Assembly: GCF_965279545.1 (NCBI RefSeq) | Contig: NZ_OZ257250.1 | Location: forward strand, 2,542,001-2,606,000 | Origin: Methylibium sp965279545 | GTDB taxonomy: Bacteria > Pseudomonadota > Gammaproteobacteria > Burkholderiales > Burkholderiaceae_C | DNA length: 64,000 nt | Reading direction: 5' to 3' | In this document: positions 1 through 8,355 of the stretch, piece by piece | How the letters are laid out: the number at the start of each line of letters is the position of its first letter | Position numbering within the stretch: position 1 is the first letter of the stretch | The notes under the pieces: model-generated | The model's database searches: none | The model's input: the letters and a program-made list of their open reading frames with translations, nothing else | What the model was told of the DNA's origin: nothing | Translations under genes and position numbers: made by a program

Positions 1-239
1 TGGGTCCGCGCCCGATCACCGTGGGTGAGCTGACGCGCTACGGCAAGGTGCGTTGGCACTATCTGAGTGTGCGGCCCGGCGTGACGGGTCTGTGGCAGGT
101 GAGCGGGCGCAACAACACGACCTACGAAGAACGCGTCGACTTCGACAAGCACTACGTGGAAGAGCGTTCGGTGACGATGGACGTGTCGATCATGGTGCGC
201 ACCTTGGTCGTCGTCGCGACAGGGCATGGCGCGCGCTGA
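1..239 (+). CDS. Sugar transferase (polyprenyl glycosylphosphotransferase), C-terminal end, partial
   Basis: This is the last 78 residues of a bacterial sugar transferase, read in frame from base 3. It shows the family's C-terminal signature: a GPRP motif, then RPGVTGLWQVSGR, and an acidic YEERVDFDKHYVEE stretch. Such enzymes move a sugar phosphate from a nucleotide sugar to undecaprenyl phosphate at the inner membrane, the first step of exopolysaccharide or capsule repeat synthesis. The N-terminus lies outside the window. The next gene is a glycosyltransferase that begins close to this stop codon, so the window probably opens at the end of a polysaccharide operon. Confidence 0.88.
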   Translation, partial: GPRPITVGELTRYGKVRWHYLSVRPGVTGLWQVSGRNNTTYEERVDFDKHYVEERSVTMDVSIMVRTLVVVATGHGAR

Positions 240-267
240 CGATGTCTGGCGACCTGCAGAGAACCTG

Positions 268-1431
268 ATGCGCTTGCGCAAGAAAGACGTCCCCTCGAAA
301 GAGTCTCGCGGCACGGTCGTCCATCTGGTCGGTCGGCTCACCGATGCGGTGTTCCGTTTTCTCGGACCCGCGACCGGGACCTTGTCCGAGTCCGGTGTGC
401 ACCAGGTCGTCGTGATGATCGACGACGCCCGGAGTCGCGAGTTGCTGAATCGCTTCTCCAGCAAGGTGGAGATCCTGCTGGCGAGGGACGATGTGAATCC
501 GCTGCGGCTGTGGCGCGGGCTCTATCGGCTCTTCTGTTCAGTGACCGACCGAGAGCCCATCGGGGCTGTTCACCTGCATGGTGTGTTGCCGTCGCTCGCC
601 GGTGTTCGGTGGGCTCACCAGCGCAAGAATCTCAAGGTCCCCGTCTACTTCTCGCCGCACAGCTCGAAGCTGCTGGGGGCACTGGGCGTCGTCGGCGCAC
701 CGATCATGTGGATCGTGCGCCCCATGGCGGGTCTTTCGGGCCAGCGGGCCATCGCGAATGCACTGTCGGACGCCCGCCATCTCGCGCCTTATGCGGAGCG
801 CGACATCGAGCTCATCGAGACACCGATTCCCGACGCCTTCTTCGCGGTCGAACGGCTCGAAGCTCGCAAGCCCTTGATCGTGGGGAGCGGCATTCCGGGC
901 AGCGCCGCGAGCGTGGAGCTGTTCGCGCAGCTCGCCGTGGTGCTGGGGGATGAGGGTCTGGGCGTGAGTTTCAACTGGATCGGCGAAACCGACCCGTCCT
1001 CCGCGGCCCGCCTGCGCGCCGCGAACGTGGGCGTGTACGCGCCCGAAGGCGATGAAGCGCGCGCGTCTCGCCTCGGCGCGGGCTGGGTCTACGTTGCGGC
1101 GGGCGGCAGCGGTCGAAGCTTTCCGGTGGCATTGGCCGAGGCGATGGCGGCCGGCCTGCCGTGCGTTGCGATCGACAACCCGCAGCACCGCGATCTCATC
1201 GACGACCGGCTCAACGGCTACCTGTGCAAGCACCATGACGAGATACTGCTGCGCGTGGCCGCACTGATCGATTCGAAAGACCTGAGACGCACGGTCGGCC
1301 AGAACGCCTGGGCCACCGCGCGCGAGCGGTTCAGCCATGACGGGTTCCAGCGCCGCCTGCTTGCCGCGTACTCACGGGTGGATGACGAGTCTGCATCGTC
1401 GCCACCTTCCGAGCACGGTATTCCTGCGTGA
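268..1431 (+). CDS. Glycosyltransferase, GT4-like
   Basis: Predicted 387-residue glycosyltransferase with a GT-B type layout. The C-terminal half carries the region that binds the nucleotide sugar, seen as FPVALAEAMAAGLPCVAID and a following DDRLNGYL, which match GT4 family members. The first glutamate of the usual E-x7-E pair is not obvious; a serine-rich GSGRSFP precedes the conserved AEAMA. I chose the ATG at 268 because the residues that follow lead straight into the conserved VVHLVGRLTDAVFRF; an in-frame ATG at 226 would overlap the upstream gene by 14 bases. It probably adds a sugar in the polysaccharide pathway begun by the upstream sugar transferase. Donor and acceptor cannot be told. 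Confidence 0.75.
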   Translation: MRLRKKDVPSKESRGTVVHLVGRLTDAVFRFLGPATGTLSESGVHQVVVMIDDARSRELLNRFSSKVEILLARDDVNPLRLWRGLYRLFCSVTDREPIGAVHLHGVLPSLAGVRWAHQRKNLKVPVYFSPHSSKLLGALGVVGAPIMWIVRPMAGLSGQRAIANALSDARHLAPYAERDIELIETPIPDAFFAVERLEARKPLIVGSGIPGSAASVELFAQLAVVLGDEGLGVSFNWIGETDPSSAARLRAANVGVYAPEGDEARASRLGAGWVYVAAGGSGRSFPVALAEAMAAGLPCVAIDNPQHRDLIDDRLNGYLCKHHDEILLRVAALIDSKDLRRTVGQNAWATARERFSHDGFQRRLLAAYSRVDDESASSPPSEHGIPA

Positions 1432-1498
1432 AGTCGGCCCGCCGCTGCTGAAAGCGGCGCGGCGCCGAGCCACGCCATCATCCCGGAGCTTGTGCAGC

Positions 1499-2566
1499 TC
1501 AGCCTGGCGTGCCCTCGGCCTTGGCCTGGCGCCGCATCAGCCGCTCCACGCTCTGAGCCGGCGTCAGGCGGCCGTCGAGCACGGCCACCACGGCGGCGGT
1601 GATGGGCATGTCCACCCCCAGTGCCTGCGCGCGCGCCAGCACGGTGGCGGCGCTGTACACGCCCTCGGCCACGTGACCCAGCGCGGCCAGCACTTCAGCC
1701 AGCCTGCGGCCCTGGGCGAGTTGCAGGCCGACCTGGCGATTGCGAGACAAGTCGCCGGTGGCGGTGAGCACCAGGTCGCCCAGGCCGCTGAGGCCCATGA
1801 AGGTGTCGGTGCGGGCACCGAGGGCAGTGCCCAGGCGCGTCATTTCGGCGAGGCCACGGGTGATGAGCGCGGCGCGCGCATTGAGGCCCAGGCCCATGCC
1901 GTCGGCAATGCCGGTGGCGATGGCGATGACGTTCTTGACCGCGCCGCCCACCTCCACGCCGGCCGGATCGGCCGAGGTGTAGACGCGCAGCGATTCGCTG
2001 TGGAAGGCCTCGACGGCCTGCTCGCGCAGCGCCTCGTCGGTGCTGGCAGCGACCAGTGCGGTGGGCTGGCCACGCGCCACTTCGAGCGCGAAGCTCGGGC
2101 CCGAGAGCACGCCCACGCGCGCGGTGGGCGCCACCTCGCGCGCCACCTCGTGGCCCAGCGCACCACTGCCGGCCTCGAAGCCCTTGCACAGCCACCACAG
2201 GCCGGCGCCGCTGGCCGCGCAGCGCGCGAGCATCTCGCGCAAGCCCGACATCGGCGTGGCGATGACGATCAGGCCGCTGTCCTGCGGTGCGCCGGCTGCA
2301 TGCGTGAGTGCGGCTGGTAGACCGCCTGACTGTGTGAGTGCGGCCGGTAGACCGGCCGCGTGGGCGAGCGCGGCGTCGAGGTCGGCCTCGACCCGCAGCG
2401 CAGCGGGCAGGGTCACGCCGGGCAGGTAGCGCTGGTTGCTGCGGGTGGTGGCGATCTGCGCGGCCTGGGTGGCATCGCGCGCCCACAGCAGCGTGTCGTG
2501 GCGCGGCGCGATGCCCGCAGCCAGCGCCGTGCCCCAGGCGCCGGCGCCGAGGACCGTGATGCGCAT
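1499..2566 (-). CDS. gpsA: NAD(P)+-dependent glycerol-3-phosphate dehydrogenase
   Basis: GpsA reduces dihydroxyacetone phosphate to sn-glycerol-3-phosphate, the backbone for phospholipids, in the cytoplasm. The N-terminus has the dinucleotide-binding GAGAWGTALA, and the middle has the substrate-domain GAVKNVIAIATGIADG with the catalytic lysine. It is 355 residues, somewhat longer than the usual 330-340. The excess is explained by three imperfect tandem copies of a 10-residue unit (AALAHAAGLP, AALTQSGGLP, AALTHAAGAP) just before the conserved LIVIATPM strand. secB and a glutaredoxin gene follow upstream on the same strand, a common Burkholderiales arrangement. Function should be intact because the insertion lies in a loop between core strands. 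Confidence 0.95.
   Translation of the reverse strand: MRITVLGAGAWGTALAAGIAPRHDTLLWARDATQAAQIATTRSNQRYLPGVTLPAALRVEADLDAALAHAAGLPAALTQSGGLPAALTHAAGAPQDSGLIVIATPMSGLREMLARCAASGAGLWWLCKGFEAGSGALGHEVAREVAPTARVGVLSGPSFALEVARGQPTALVAASTDEALREQAVEAFHSESLRVYTSADPAGVEVGGAVKNVIAIATGIADGMGLGLNARAALITRGLAEMTRLGTALGARTDTFMGLSGLGDLVLTATGDLSRNRQVGLQLAQGRRLAEVLAALGHVAEGVYSAATVLARAQALGVDMPITAAVVAVLDGRLTPAQSVERLMRRQAKAEGTPG
2286..2375 (-). repeat. Three tandem 30-bp repeats inside gpsA
   Basis: Three adjacent 30-base units (2286-2315, 2316-2345, 2346-2375) keep the reading frame and encode three near-copies of a 10-residue Ala/Gly/Leu-rich unit. The units differ at several bases, so the duplication is not brand new. 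Confidence 0.85.
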
Positions 2567-2587
2567 GCGCGGGCCTCGGTGCGGGAA

Positions 2588-3091
2588 TCAGGCGCTGGTG
2601 ATGATCGGCGAGCCGCCGTTGCCGCTGCCGTTGCCGTTGCTCAGCGCACCCTGCTGCTGCGCGGCGGCCTGTTGCTGGGCTTCGTACATGGCCTGGAAGT
2701 TCACTTCGGCCAGATGCACCGGCGGGAAGCCGGCGCGGGTGATGACGTCGGCCACCACGGCGCGCAGGTAGGGGTAGACGATGCCGGGGCAGGCGATGCC
2801 GAGCACGGGCTCGATCTGACCTGCGGGCAGGTTGCGGATCTCGAAGATGCCGGCCTGCTTGGCCTCCACCAGGAACAGCGTCTTGTCGCCGATCTTGGTG
2901 GTGACGGTGGCGGTCACGGAGACTTCGAAAATGCCGTCGGTCACGGTCTCGGCGTTGACACCGAGGCTGATGTCGACCTGCGGCTGCGACTGCTCGAGCA
3001 GGATCTGCGGCGAGTTGGGTTGCTCCAGCGACACGTCCTTGAGGTAGACGCGCTGGATCTGGAACACGGGGTTGGAGTCTTGCTCGGCCAT
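2588..3091 (-). CDS. secB: Protein-export chaperone SecB
   Basis: SecB is a cytosolic tetrameric chaperone that holds precursor proteins unfolded and hands them to SecA for export through SecYEG. The 167-residue product has the family's N-terminal PVFQIQRVYLKDVSLEQPNSP and the central FLVEAKQAGIFEIRNLP and CPGIVYPYLR segments. The C-terminus is an Ala/Gln/Gly/Asn-rich tail of low complexity, longer than in E. coli SecB (155 residues). It sits between gpsA and a glutaredoxin gene on the same strand. The ATG at 3091 matches the conserved start. Confidence 0.96.
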   Translation of the reverse strand: MAEQDSNPVFQIQRVYLKDVSLEQPNSPQILLEQSQPQVDISLGVNAETVTDGIFEVSVTATVTTKIGDKTLFLVEAKQAGIFEIRNLPAGQIEPVLGIACPGIVYPYLRAVVADVITRAGFPPVHLAEVNFQAMYEAQQQAAAQQQGALSNGNGSGNGGSPIITSA

Positions 3092-3169
3092 GGTGGAAGT
3101 CCGTCAGGGGCTGGGCCCGCTCGAACGCGCGGGGCATCGGCTCGTCGCGGGCAAGAGGGCAAGGGGCAA

Positions 3170-3203
3170 ACAAACGGCCCGCCGTCTGTCACGCTGGCGG
3201 GCT
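3170..3203 (-). terminator. Possible hairpin terminator between grxC and secB
   Basis: GCCCGCC at 3177-3183 pairs with GGCGGGC at 3196-3202. On the minus strand the stem is followed by a moderately T-rich stretch (CGTTTGTTTG). It lies after the glutaredoxin stop and before the secB start. Confidence 0.4.
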
Positions 3204-3266
3204 CTGCGATAAACCGGTGGATTATGTCGTAGCGACGCAGACCGGCCCGGCGCCGCGGGGCCGCCG

Positions 3267-3530
3267 TCAGCCTTGCGGCTGCAGCAGCGGCATCAGGCCG
3301 CCGCGCTGGTCGAGCGCGATGAGTTCGTCGCAGCCGCCGACGTGGGTCTCGCCGATGAAGATCTGCGGCACGGTGCGCCGGCCGGTGATCTGCATCATGG
3401 TGTCGCGCTGGGCGGGATCGAGGTCGATGCGGACTTCCTCGATCTGATCCACCCCGCGCTGCTTGAGCAGCGACTTGGCCCGGATGCAGAACGGGCAGAC
3501 CTGGGTGGTGTACATCTTGACGTTGGACAT
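3267..3530 (-). CDS. grxC: Glutaredoxin 3
   Basis: A small dithiol glutaredoxin of 87 residues that uses glutathione to reduce protein disulfides and mixed disulfides in the cytoplasm. The redox motif is CPFC near the N-terminus (after YTTQV). The glutathione-binding TVPQIFIG with its cis-proline and the GGCDEL segment are also present. I chose the ATG at 3530, which gives MSNVKMYTT; the longer frame would need a TTG at 3539. It lies immediately upstream of secB on the same strand, as in many proteobacteria. Confidence 0.95.
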   Translation of the reverse strand: MSNVKMYTTQVCPFCIRAKSLLKQRGVDQIEEVRIDLDPAQRDTMMQITGRRTVPQIFIGETHVGGCDELIALDQRGGLMPLLQPQG

Positions 3531-3653
3531 GACGGGCAATCGATGGAACGAGCCGCCAGTGTCATCGACCCGACACGACCTTGCAGGCCATCGGGTTTGC
3601 TTTCAGGCCGCATGGCGCGTCATTTGCCGCTATCTGCGCTATAGCATGGCCCC

Positions 3654-4070
3654 TCAGGCCACCGACTTCTCGATCGGCAGCTGCGCCTCGCGCCACGCCG
3701 CCAGACCGCCGATGACGGCGCTGGCCTTCTCGTAGCCGAGCTTGCGCAGCGTGACCACGGCACGGTTGGCACGCGCGCCGGTGGGGCAGATCACCAGCAC
3801 CGGCAGGGTCTTGTTGCCGGGCAGGCCCTTGGCGCCGCTTTCCAGCCCGCCGAGCGGGATGTTGCGGGCGTTGCTGGCATGGCCGGCGGCGTACTCGGCC
3901 GGCTCGCTCACGTCGATCAGCACCGCCTTCTCGCGGTTGATGAGCATCACCGCCTCGCTGGTCGACACCCGGTTCGGGCCGCCCCCGCGCGCGATGAGCG
4001 GCCACACGAGCAGACCGCCGGAAACGAGAGCGGCGAGGACGAGATACCAGTTGTCGAGGAGAAACTTCAC
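3654..4070 (-). CDS. Membrane-anchored rhodanese-like protein
   Basis: The 138-residue product begins with one transmembrane segment (about residues 8-28) followed by a single rhodanese domain. The active-site loop is CPTGARA, with the cysteine that would carry a persulfide. Rhodanese domains transfer sulfane sulfur or act as sulfur carriers; the true substrate of this single-domain, membrane-tethered type (YibN-like) is not settled. It is close upstream of grxC and secB on the same strand, the order seen for yibN-grxC-secB in enterobacteria. That supports a shared operon in envelope or redox protein handling. Confidence 0.85.
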   Translation of the reverse strand: MKFLLDNWYLVLAALVSGGLLVWPLIARGGGPNRVSTSEAVMLINREKAVLIDVSEPAEYAAGHASNARNIPLGGLESGAKGLPGNKTLPVLVICPTGARANRAVVTLRKLGYEKASAVIGGLAAWREAQLPIEKSVA

Positions 4071-4163
4071 GGTGGGGGCGCGCGCGGCCGGCGCGGTCAG
4101 GGAGGCGGAAAGACAGCGATTCTAGAATCTATGGTTACCCCCATTGCTGCAGCGACCTGCCCC

Positions 4164-4910
4164 ATGACCCAACTCGTGCTGATCCGCCACGGCGAATCGA
4201 CCTGGAACCTCGAGAACCGCTTCACCGGCTGGACCGACGTGGAACTCACGCCCACCGGCGTGGCCCAGGCCCAGCAGGCCGGCCGGCTGCTGAAGCAGGC
4301 CGGCATCGACTTCGACACCGTCTACACCTCGGTGCTCAAGCGCGCCATCTGGACCGCCTGGCACTGCCTCGACGGCATGGACCGCACCTGGCTGCCGGTC
4401 ATCAACGACTGGCGCCTCAACGAGCGTCACTACGGCGGGCTGCAGGGTCTGAACAAGGCCGACATGGCCAAGAAGTTCGGCGACGAGCAGGTGCTGCTCT
4501 GGCGCCGCAGCTACGACGTGCCGCCGCCGGTACTGGCGGCCGACGACCCGCGCAGCGAGCGCGGCGACCCGCGCTACGCCAGGCTCGCGCCCGGCCAGGT
4601 GCCGCTGACCGAGTGCCTGAAGGACACCGTGGCGCGCGTGCTGCCGCTGTGGTACGGCACGCTGGCCCCGGCCATCGCCGGCGGCCAGCGGCTGGTGATC
4701 GTGGCGCACGGCAACAGCATTCGTGCGCTGGTGAAGCACCTGAACAACATCTCCGATGCCGACATCGTGGGCGTGAACATCCCGAACGGCATCCCGCTGG
4801 TGTACGAGCTCGACGCGAACCTGAAGCCGACCTCGAAGTACTACCTCGGCGGTGCGGACGCAGCGGCGCAGGCCGCGTCGGTGTCGGCGCTGCAGACCGA
4901 AGGCCGATAG
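4164..4910 (+). CDS. gpmA: 2,3-bisphosphoglycerate-dependent phosphoglycerate mutase
   Basis: GpmA interconverts 3- and 2-phosphoglycerate in glycolysis and gluconeogenesis. The product is 248 residues, close to E. coli GpmA (250). It opens with the phosphohistidine motif LIRHGES, followed by WNLENRFTGW, and has ERHYGGLQGLNK and the second catalytic histidine in VIVAHGNSIRALVKHL. I chose the ATG at 4164 because it places the conserved TQLVLIRHGES at the N-terminus; a much longer in-frame extension has no family similarity. It is divergent from the rhodanese gene. Confidence 0.95.
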   Translation: MTQLVLIRHGESTWNLENRFTGWTDVELTPTGVAQAQQAGRLLKQAGIDFDTVYTSVLKRAIWTAWHCLDGMDRTWLPVINDWRLNERHYGGLQGLNKADMAKKFGDEQVLLWRRSYDVPPPVLAADDPRSERGDPRYARLAPGQVPLTECLKDTVARVLPLWYGTLAPAIAGGQRLVIVAHGNSIRALVKHLNNISDADIVGVNIPNGIPLVYELDANLKPTSKYYLGGADAAAQAASVSALQTEGR

Positions 4911-4976
4911 CGCTGCGCTGCGGGCCTGCCGCAGCCGCCTCCACGAGGGTCTCGGCCAAGCCGCGCCCCGGGAGCC

Positions 4977-6113
4977 TCAGTCCACCAGACCGAACAGCCG
5001 CTCGGGCACCACACGCGCGACGATCCGCTGATCGGTGCCGCGGCCGACGATGTTGTAGCCCGGCTGGCCGGTGTCGCGCGGCGTGGTGCGCACCACCGGA
5101 ATGCCAGCGCGGTCGGTGATCGCGGCGACCACCGGCGCGTGGGCGCTGGGCCCGCGGCGGGTCACCACCGCGAGTTCGCCGGAGGCGAGCTGCACGAAGT
5201 CGCCGGGTGGGTAGATGCCGTATTCCTTGATGATCGCGGCCGCCAGCGCGCTGCCGTTCGACTGCTGGAAGAGCTGCTTCGCGGCCTCCTGCATCGACAG
5301 CGGTGTGCGGCCCGTGCGCAGGCTGATCTTTGCCATGAACACGTCGGCCAGGCGCAGCGCAACGGCCAGCTCGCAGACCTCCGTCAGGCCCTGCGCATAG
5401 CCGCCACCGCCAGGTTGCTCGTGGTGCTCGAGCACCGTCTGCAACCACGCTTCGTCGCTCACGCCAGCGGCGCGCAGGCGGTCCACCGCCTGCTGCGGGT
5501 GGGCCCGGATCCGCACGAGCTGCGCTTCGGTCGGGCGCTCGCCGCGCACCGCCAGCATGCCCTGCAGCTCGAGCGTGGCGATGTTCATCGTCAACGCCGC
5601 TTTCACCAGCGTGGCCACGCGCTCCGCGGGCCAGCCGGCGCGCCGCGCCATCAGCTGAGCCGCCAGCGCGGCGTGCAGCGAATGCATCAGGCCGTACTGC
5701 GAGAGCCGCCGCTCGTCCTGGCGGATCGAGACGTAGATGGCAACGTCCGGGTCACGATCGACCAGGGCGATGAAGTCGTTCGCGAAGCCTTCGGTGCGCG
5801 CCACGAAGTCCGGCTCGTTTCCCAGGCTGCGCAGCAGGCGGTCGAGCCGCGCGCCCATTTGGCCCCAGGTGTCGAACAGCGTGAGCGAGCGCTGCGACTG
5901 GCCCGGCCCGGCCCGTTCCTGCTGCGCGCGCTGCCAGGCCTTGATCTCCGCGATGTCGGCGTAGACGCCGCGTTCGAGCAGCGCTTCGAGCTGGGCTTCG
6001 CTGGCAACGACCTGGCTACAGGCCAGCAGCAACTTGCCGTCCTCGTTGCGCACGCCGAAGGGCAAGGGCACACCAATCTTCAGCTGGTGCGCGACCAGTT
6101 TCAACAGTTGCAT
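4977..6113 (-). CDS. Degenerate HD-GYP domain protein
   Basis: This 378-residue protein has the layout of an HD-GYP cyclic-di-GMP phosphodiesterase domain from about residue 140 to 290. HSLHAALAAQLM, the HP pair at 205-206, the HHE at 230-232 and LADVFMAKISLRTGR all line up with the family. The diagnostic residues are changed: the HD pair is Met-Asn at 176-177, and GYP is GYA at 238-240. Metal binding and hydrolysis are therefore doubtful. The N-terminal 130 residues resemble no domain I can name. It may bind c-di-GMP or a partner rather than cleave it. It is convergent with gpmA. Confidence 0.72.
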   Translation of the reverse strand: MQLLKLVAHQLKIGVPLPFGVRNEDGKLLLACSQVVASEAQLEALLERGVYADIAEIKAWQRAQQERAGPGQSQRSLTLFDTWGQMGARLDRLLRSLGNEPDFVARTEGFANDFIALVDRDPDVAIYVSIRQDERRLSQYGLMHSLHAALAAQLMARRAGWPAERVATLVKAALTMNIATLELQGMLAVRGERPTEAQLVRIRAHPQQAVDRLRAAGVSDEAWLQTVLEHHEQPGGGGYAQGLTEVCELAVALRLADVFMAKISLRTGRTPLSMQEAAKQLFQQSNGSALAAAIIKEYGIYPPGDFVQLASGELAVVTRRGPSAHAPVVAAITDRAGIPVVRTTPRDTGQPGYNIVGRGTDQRIVARVVPERLFGLVD

Positions 6114-6224
6114 GGCGTTCGATCGTCAATGCGCCGCTCTCTTGTCCCGACTGCCCGGAGCGTGGGCGCACGATAGGGGCGAAGCGCCCACTCGGCAAGC
6201 CGGGTATTGCCACCCCCCGGGGCG

Positions 6225-6971
6225 TCACGCCACCGGTGGCGTTTTCAGGGCGGCGTCGATCTCGGCGCGCAGCTGCTCCGCGAGTGCACGGCGGTCGGCG
6301 TGCGCACTGGCCTGCGGCGCGAGGAACTGCACGTGCACGCGCAGGTCCTCGGCGCTGGCCACCCACCACAGGCTTTGCACCAGCGTGGTGTCGCCGACGT
6401 AGGCGACCGCCTTGCTGAAGTCGTCGCGGCGGTCGCGGTAACGCAGCGCGACCGGCTGCACCGGCGTGCCGGTGGCAATGGACGCCTGCAGGAGATTGGC
6501 GTGAAAGGGCAGCAGCGTGCGGCCCTCGCCGGTGGTGCCTTCGGGGAACACGGCCACGGTGTCGCCGGCGCGCAGCGCCTCGGCCATCTGGTGCACCACG
6601 CGCAGCGCGTCACGCTTGCGCTCGCGTTCGAGGTAGAGGCTGTCGGCCGCCTCGGTCAGCCGGTGCAGCAACGGCCAGTGCTTCACGTCGGCCTTGGACA
6701 CGAAGCGCGCCTGCGGACACAGCGCGTGGATCGCCACGATGTCGAGCCAGGAAACGTGATTGGCCACCAGCAGCGCGCCGCCGGGCCACGGCTGGCCTTC
6801 GCCCTCGAAGCCGACCCCCGCGACGCGCAGCATCTTGCCGGCCCACCAGCGCACCAGCCGGTGCCGCTCGTCGCGGCTCAATGCACGAAAACTCGTCAAC
6901 GCGATGCTCACGCCGTGCAGCACGTGCAGCAGCACGCGCAGCAGGCGCCAGGCGGCGCGGATGCGGCGCAT
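6225..6971 (-). CDS. plsC: 1-acyl-sn-glycerol-3-phosphate acyltransferase
   Basis: A 248-residue PlsC-type acyltransferase that would add the second fatty acyl chain to lysophosphatidic acid at the inner membrane. The catalytic H-x4-D box is NHVSWLD near residue 75, and the phosphate-binding FPEGTTGEG block follows. An N-terminal hydrophobic segment (LLRVLLHVLHGVSIALTSF) fits membrane attachment. It lies downstream of the pyrimidine genes on the same strand with a 52-base gap, an arrangement often seen in Burkholderiales. Confidence 0.92.
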   Translation of the reverse strand: MRRIRAAWRLLRVLLHVLHGVSIALTSFRALSRDERHRLVRWWAGKMLRVAGVGFEGEGQPWPGGALLVANHVSWLDIVAIHALCPQARFVSKADVKHWPLLHRLTEAADSLYLERERKRDALRVVHQMAEALRAGDTVAVFPEGTTGEGRTLLPFHANLLQASIATGTPVQPVALRYRDRRDDFSKAVAYVGDTTLVQSLWWVASAEDLRVHVQFLAPQASAHADRRALAEQLRAEIDAALKTPPVA

Positions 6972-7023
6972 CAGCGGGCAGCGGCCCGAAGCCTGCTGCG
7001 CAGCGCGCGCTGCCGGCAGCGCC

Positions 7024-8355
7024 TCATGCGGCCTCGCGCGCCGCTTCGTGCGCCACGTGCCCGGCCACCAGGGTGGCGCGCACGCGGCCCGGCAACTCGA
7101 AGCCGCTGGTCTCGAAGGCGAAGGGCGTGTGCTTGCCCTGGCTGCGCAAGGCGCCGGGCGTCACGGTCCAGCGCGCCTCGGGGTCGAACACGCAGATGTC
7201 GGCCACGCCGCCCTCGACCAGCCGGCCGGCACTGGAGGCCAGCGAGCCGAGCGCGTCGCCCAGCACGCGCACCGGCTCGCAGCTCACGGTGGCGAGCGCG
7301 CGGCGCAGGCCGGCGCCGGAGTCCTGGCCCCACTTGAGCGCCAGGCTCAGCAGCAGCTCGAGCCCGGTGGCGCCGGGCTCGGCCTCCGCGAACGGCAGCG
7401 TCTTGGCGTCGGCGTCGACCGGCGTGTGGTCGGACACCAGCGCGTCGAGCGTGCCGTCGGCCAGCCCAGCGCGCAGCGCGTCGCGATCGCGCTGCTGGCG
7501 TAGCGGCGGCACGAGGCGCATGGCGGAGTTGAAGTAGCCGATGTCGACGTCGGTGAGGTGCAGCGAATTGATGCTCACGTCGGCCGTGACGGGCAGGCCC
7601 TCGGCCTTGGCCGCGCGCACCAGCTCGACGCCGGCCGCGCTGGATATGCGGCACAGGTGGACACGGGCGCCCTCCTTCCCGCCGCTCGCGCGCACCAGCT
7701 CGAAGAGGGTGTGCAGCGCGATCGTCTCGGCGGCGACCGGTACGCCCGCCAGACCCAGTCGCGTGGCGACGGCGCCGCTGGCGGCCACCCCGCCGCCCAG
7801 CCAGGGGTCGTTCGGCCGCAGCCACACCGTGTAGCCGAAGGTCGCCGCGTACTGCAGGGCGCGCGCCAGCACCTGGGTGTCGCGCACCGTCGCGTCGGCC
7901 TGCGAGAAACCCACGCAGCCGGCTTCGGTGAGTTCGGCCATCTCGGTCAGCACCTCGCCGGCCAGGCCGCGTGTCAGCGCGCCCAGCGGGAACAGCCGGC
8001 AGCGGCTGAGCTTGCGCGCGCGGAACTTCAGCATTTCCACCAGGCCGGGCTCGTCGAGCGTGGGGTCGGTGTCGGGCAGGCAGACCAGGCTGGTCACGCC
8101 GCCGGCCGCCGCCGCAGCGAGCTCGCTCTCGAGCATGCCTTCGTGCTCGTGGCCGGGCTCGCGCAGGCGCGCGGCGAGGTCCACCAGGCCGGGCGCGACC
8201 ACCAGCCCGCTGGCGTCGAGCGTGCGGTCGGCGGCGAAGTCGGGCGCGACCTTGCCGATGGTCAGGATGCGGCCGTTGGCGATGGCGATGTCGGCCCGCT
8301 CGTCGCGGCCCGAGGCGGGGTCGACCACACGGCCCTTGGTGATGAGGATCTTCAT
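7024..8355 (-). CDS. pyrX: Dihydroorotase-like protein lacking zinc ligands (PyrC'/PyrX)
   Basis: This 443-residue amidohydrolase-fold protein aligns with dihydroorotase, but the HxH zinc motif at the end of the first strand is replaced: the family's D-L-H-x-H-L-R-E-P reads DLAARLREP here (residues 59-67). The later SDHTPVDADAK segment is retained. In Pseudomonas and relatives such an inactive dihydroorotase is a structural partner of aspartate carbamoyltransferase, needed to assemble the class A complex. The same role is likely here, because its start overlaps the pyrB stop by four bases (ATGA). An active dihydroorotase would then have to be encoded elsewhere. Confidence 0.88.
   Translation of the reverse strand: MKILITKGRVVDPASGRDERADIAIANGRILTIGKVAPDFAADRTLDASGLVVAPGLVDLAARLREPGHEHEGMLESELAAAAAGGVTSLVCLPDTDPTLDEPGLVEMLKFRARKLSRCRLFPLGALTRGLAGEVLTEMAELTEAGCVGFSQADATVRDTQVLARALQYAATFGYTVWLRPNDPWLGGGVAASGAVATRLGLAGVPVAAETIALHTLFELVRASGGKEGARVHLCRISSAAGVELVRAAKAEGLPVTADVSINSLHLTDVDIGYFNSAMRLVPPLRQQRDRDALRAGLADGTLDALVSDHTPVDADAKTLPFAEAEPGATGLELLLSLALKWGQDSGAGLRRALATVSCEPVRVLGDALGSLASSAGRLVEGGVADICVFDPEARWTVTPGALRSQGKHTPFAFETSGFELPGRVRATLVAGHVAHEAAREAA

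Noticed and set aside
1432..1498. Terminator between the glycosyltransferase and gpsA
   Set aside because: A short GCCGCT/AGCGGC hairpin is present, but there is no T-run on either side, so it is too weak to list.
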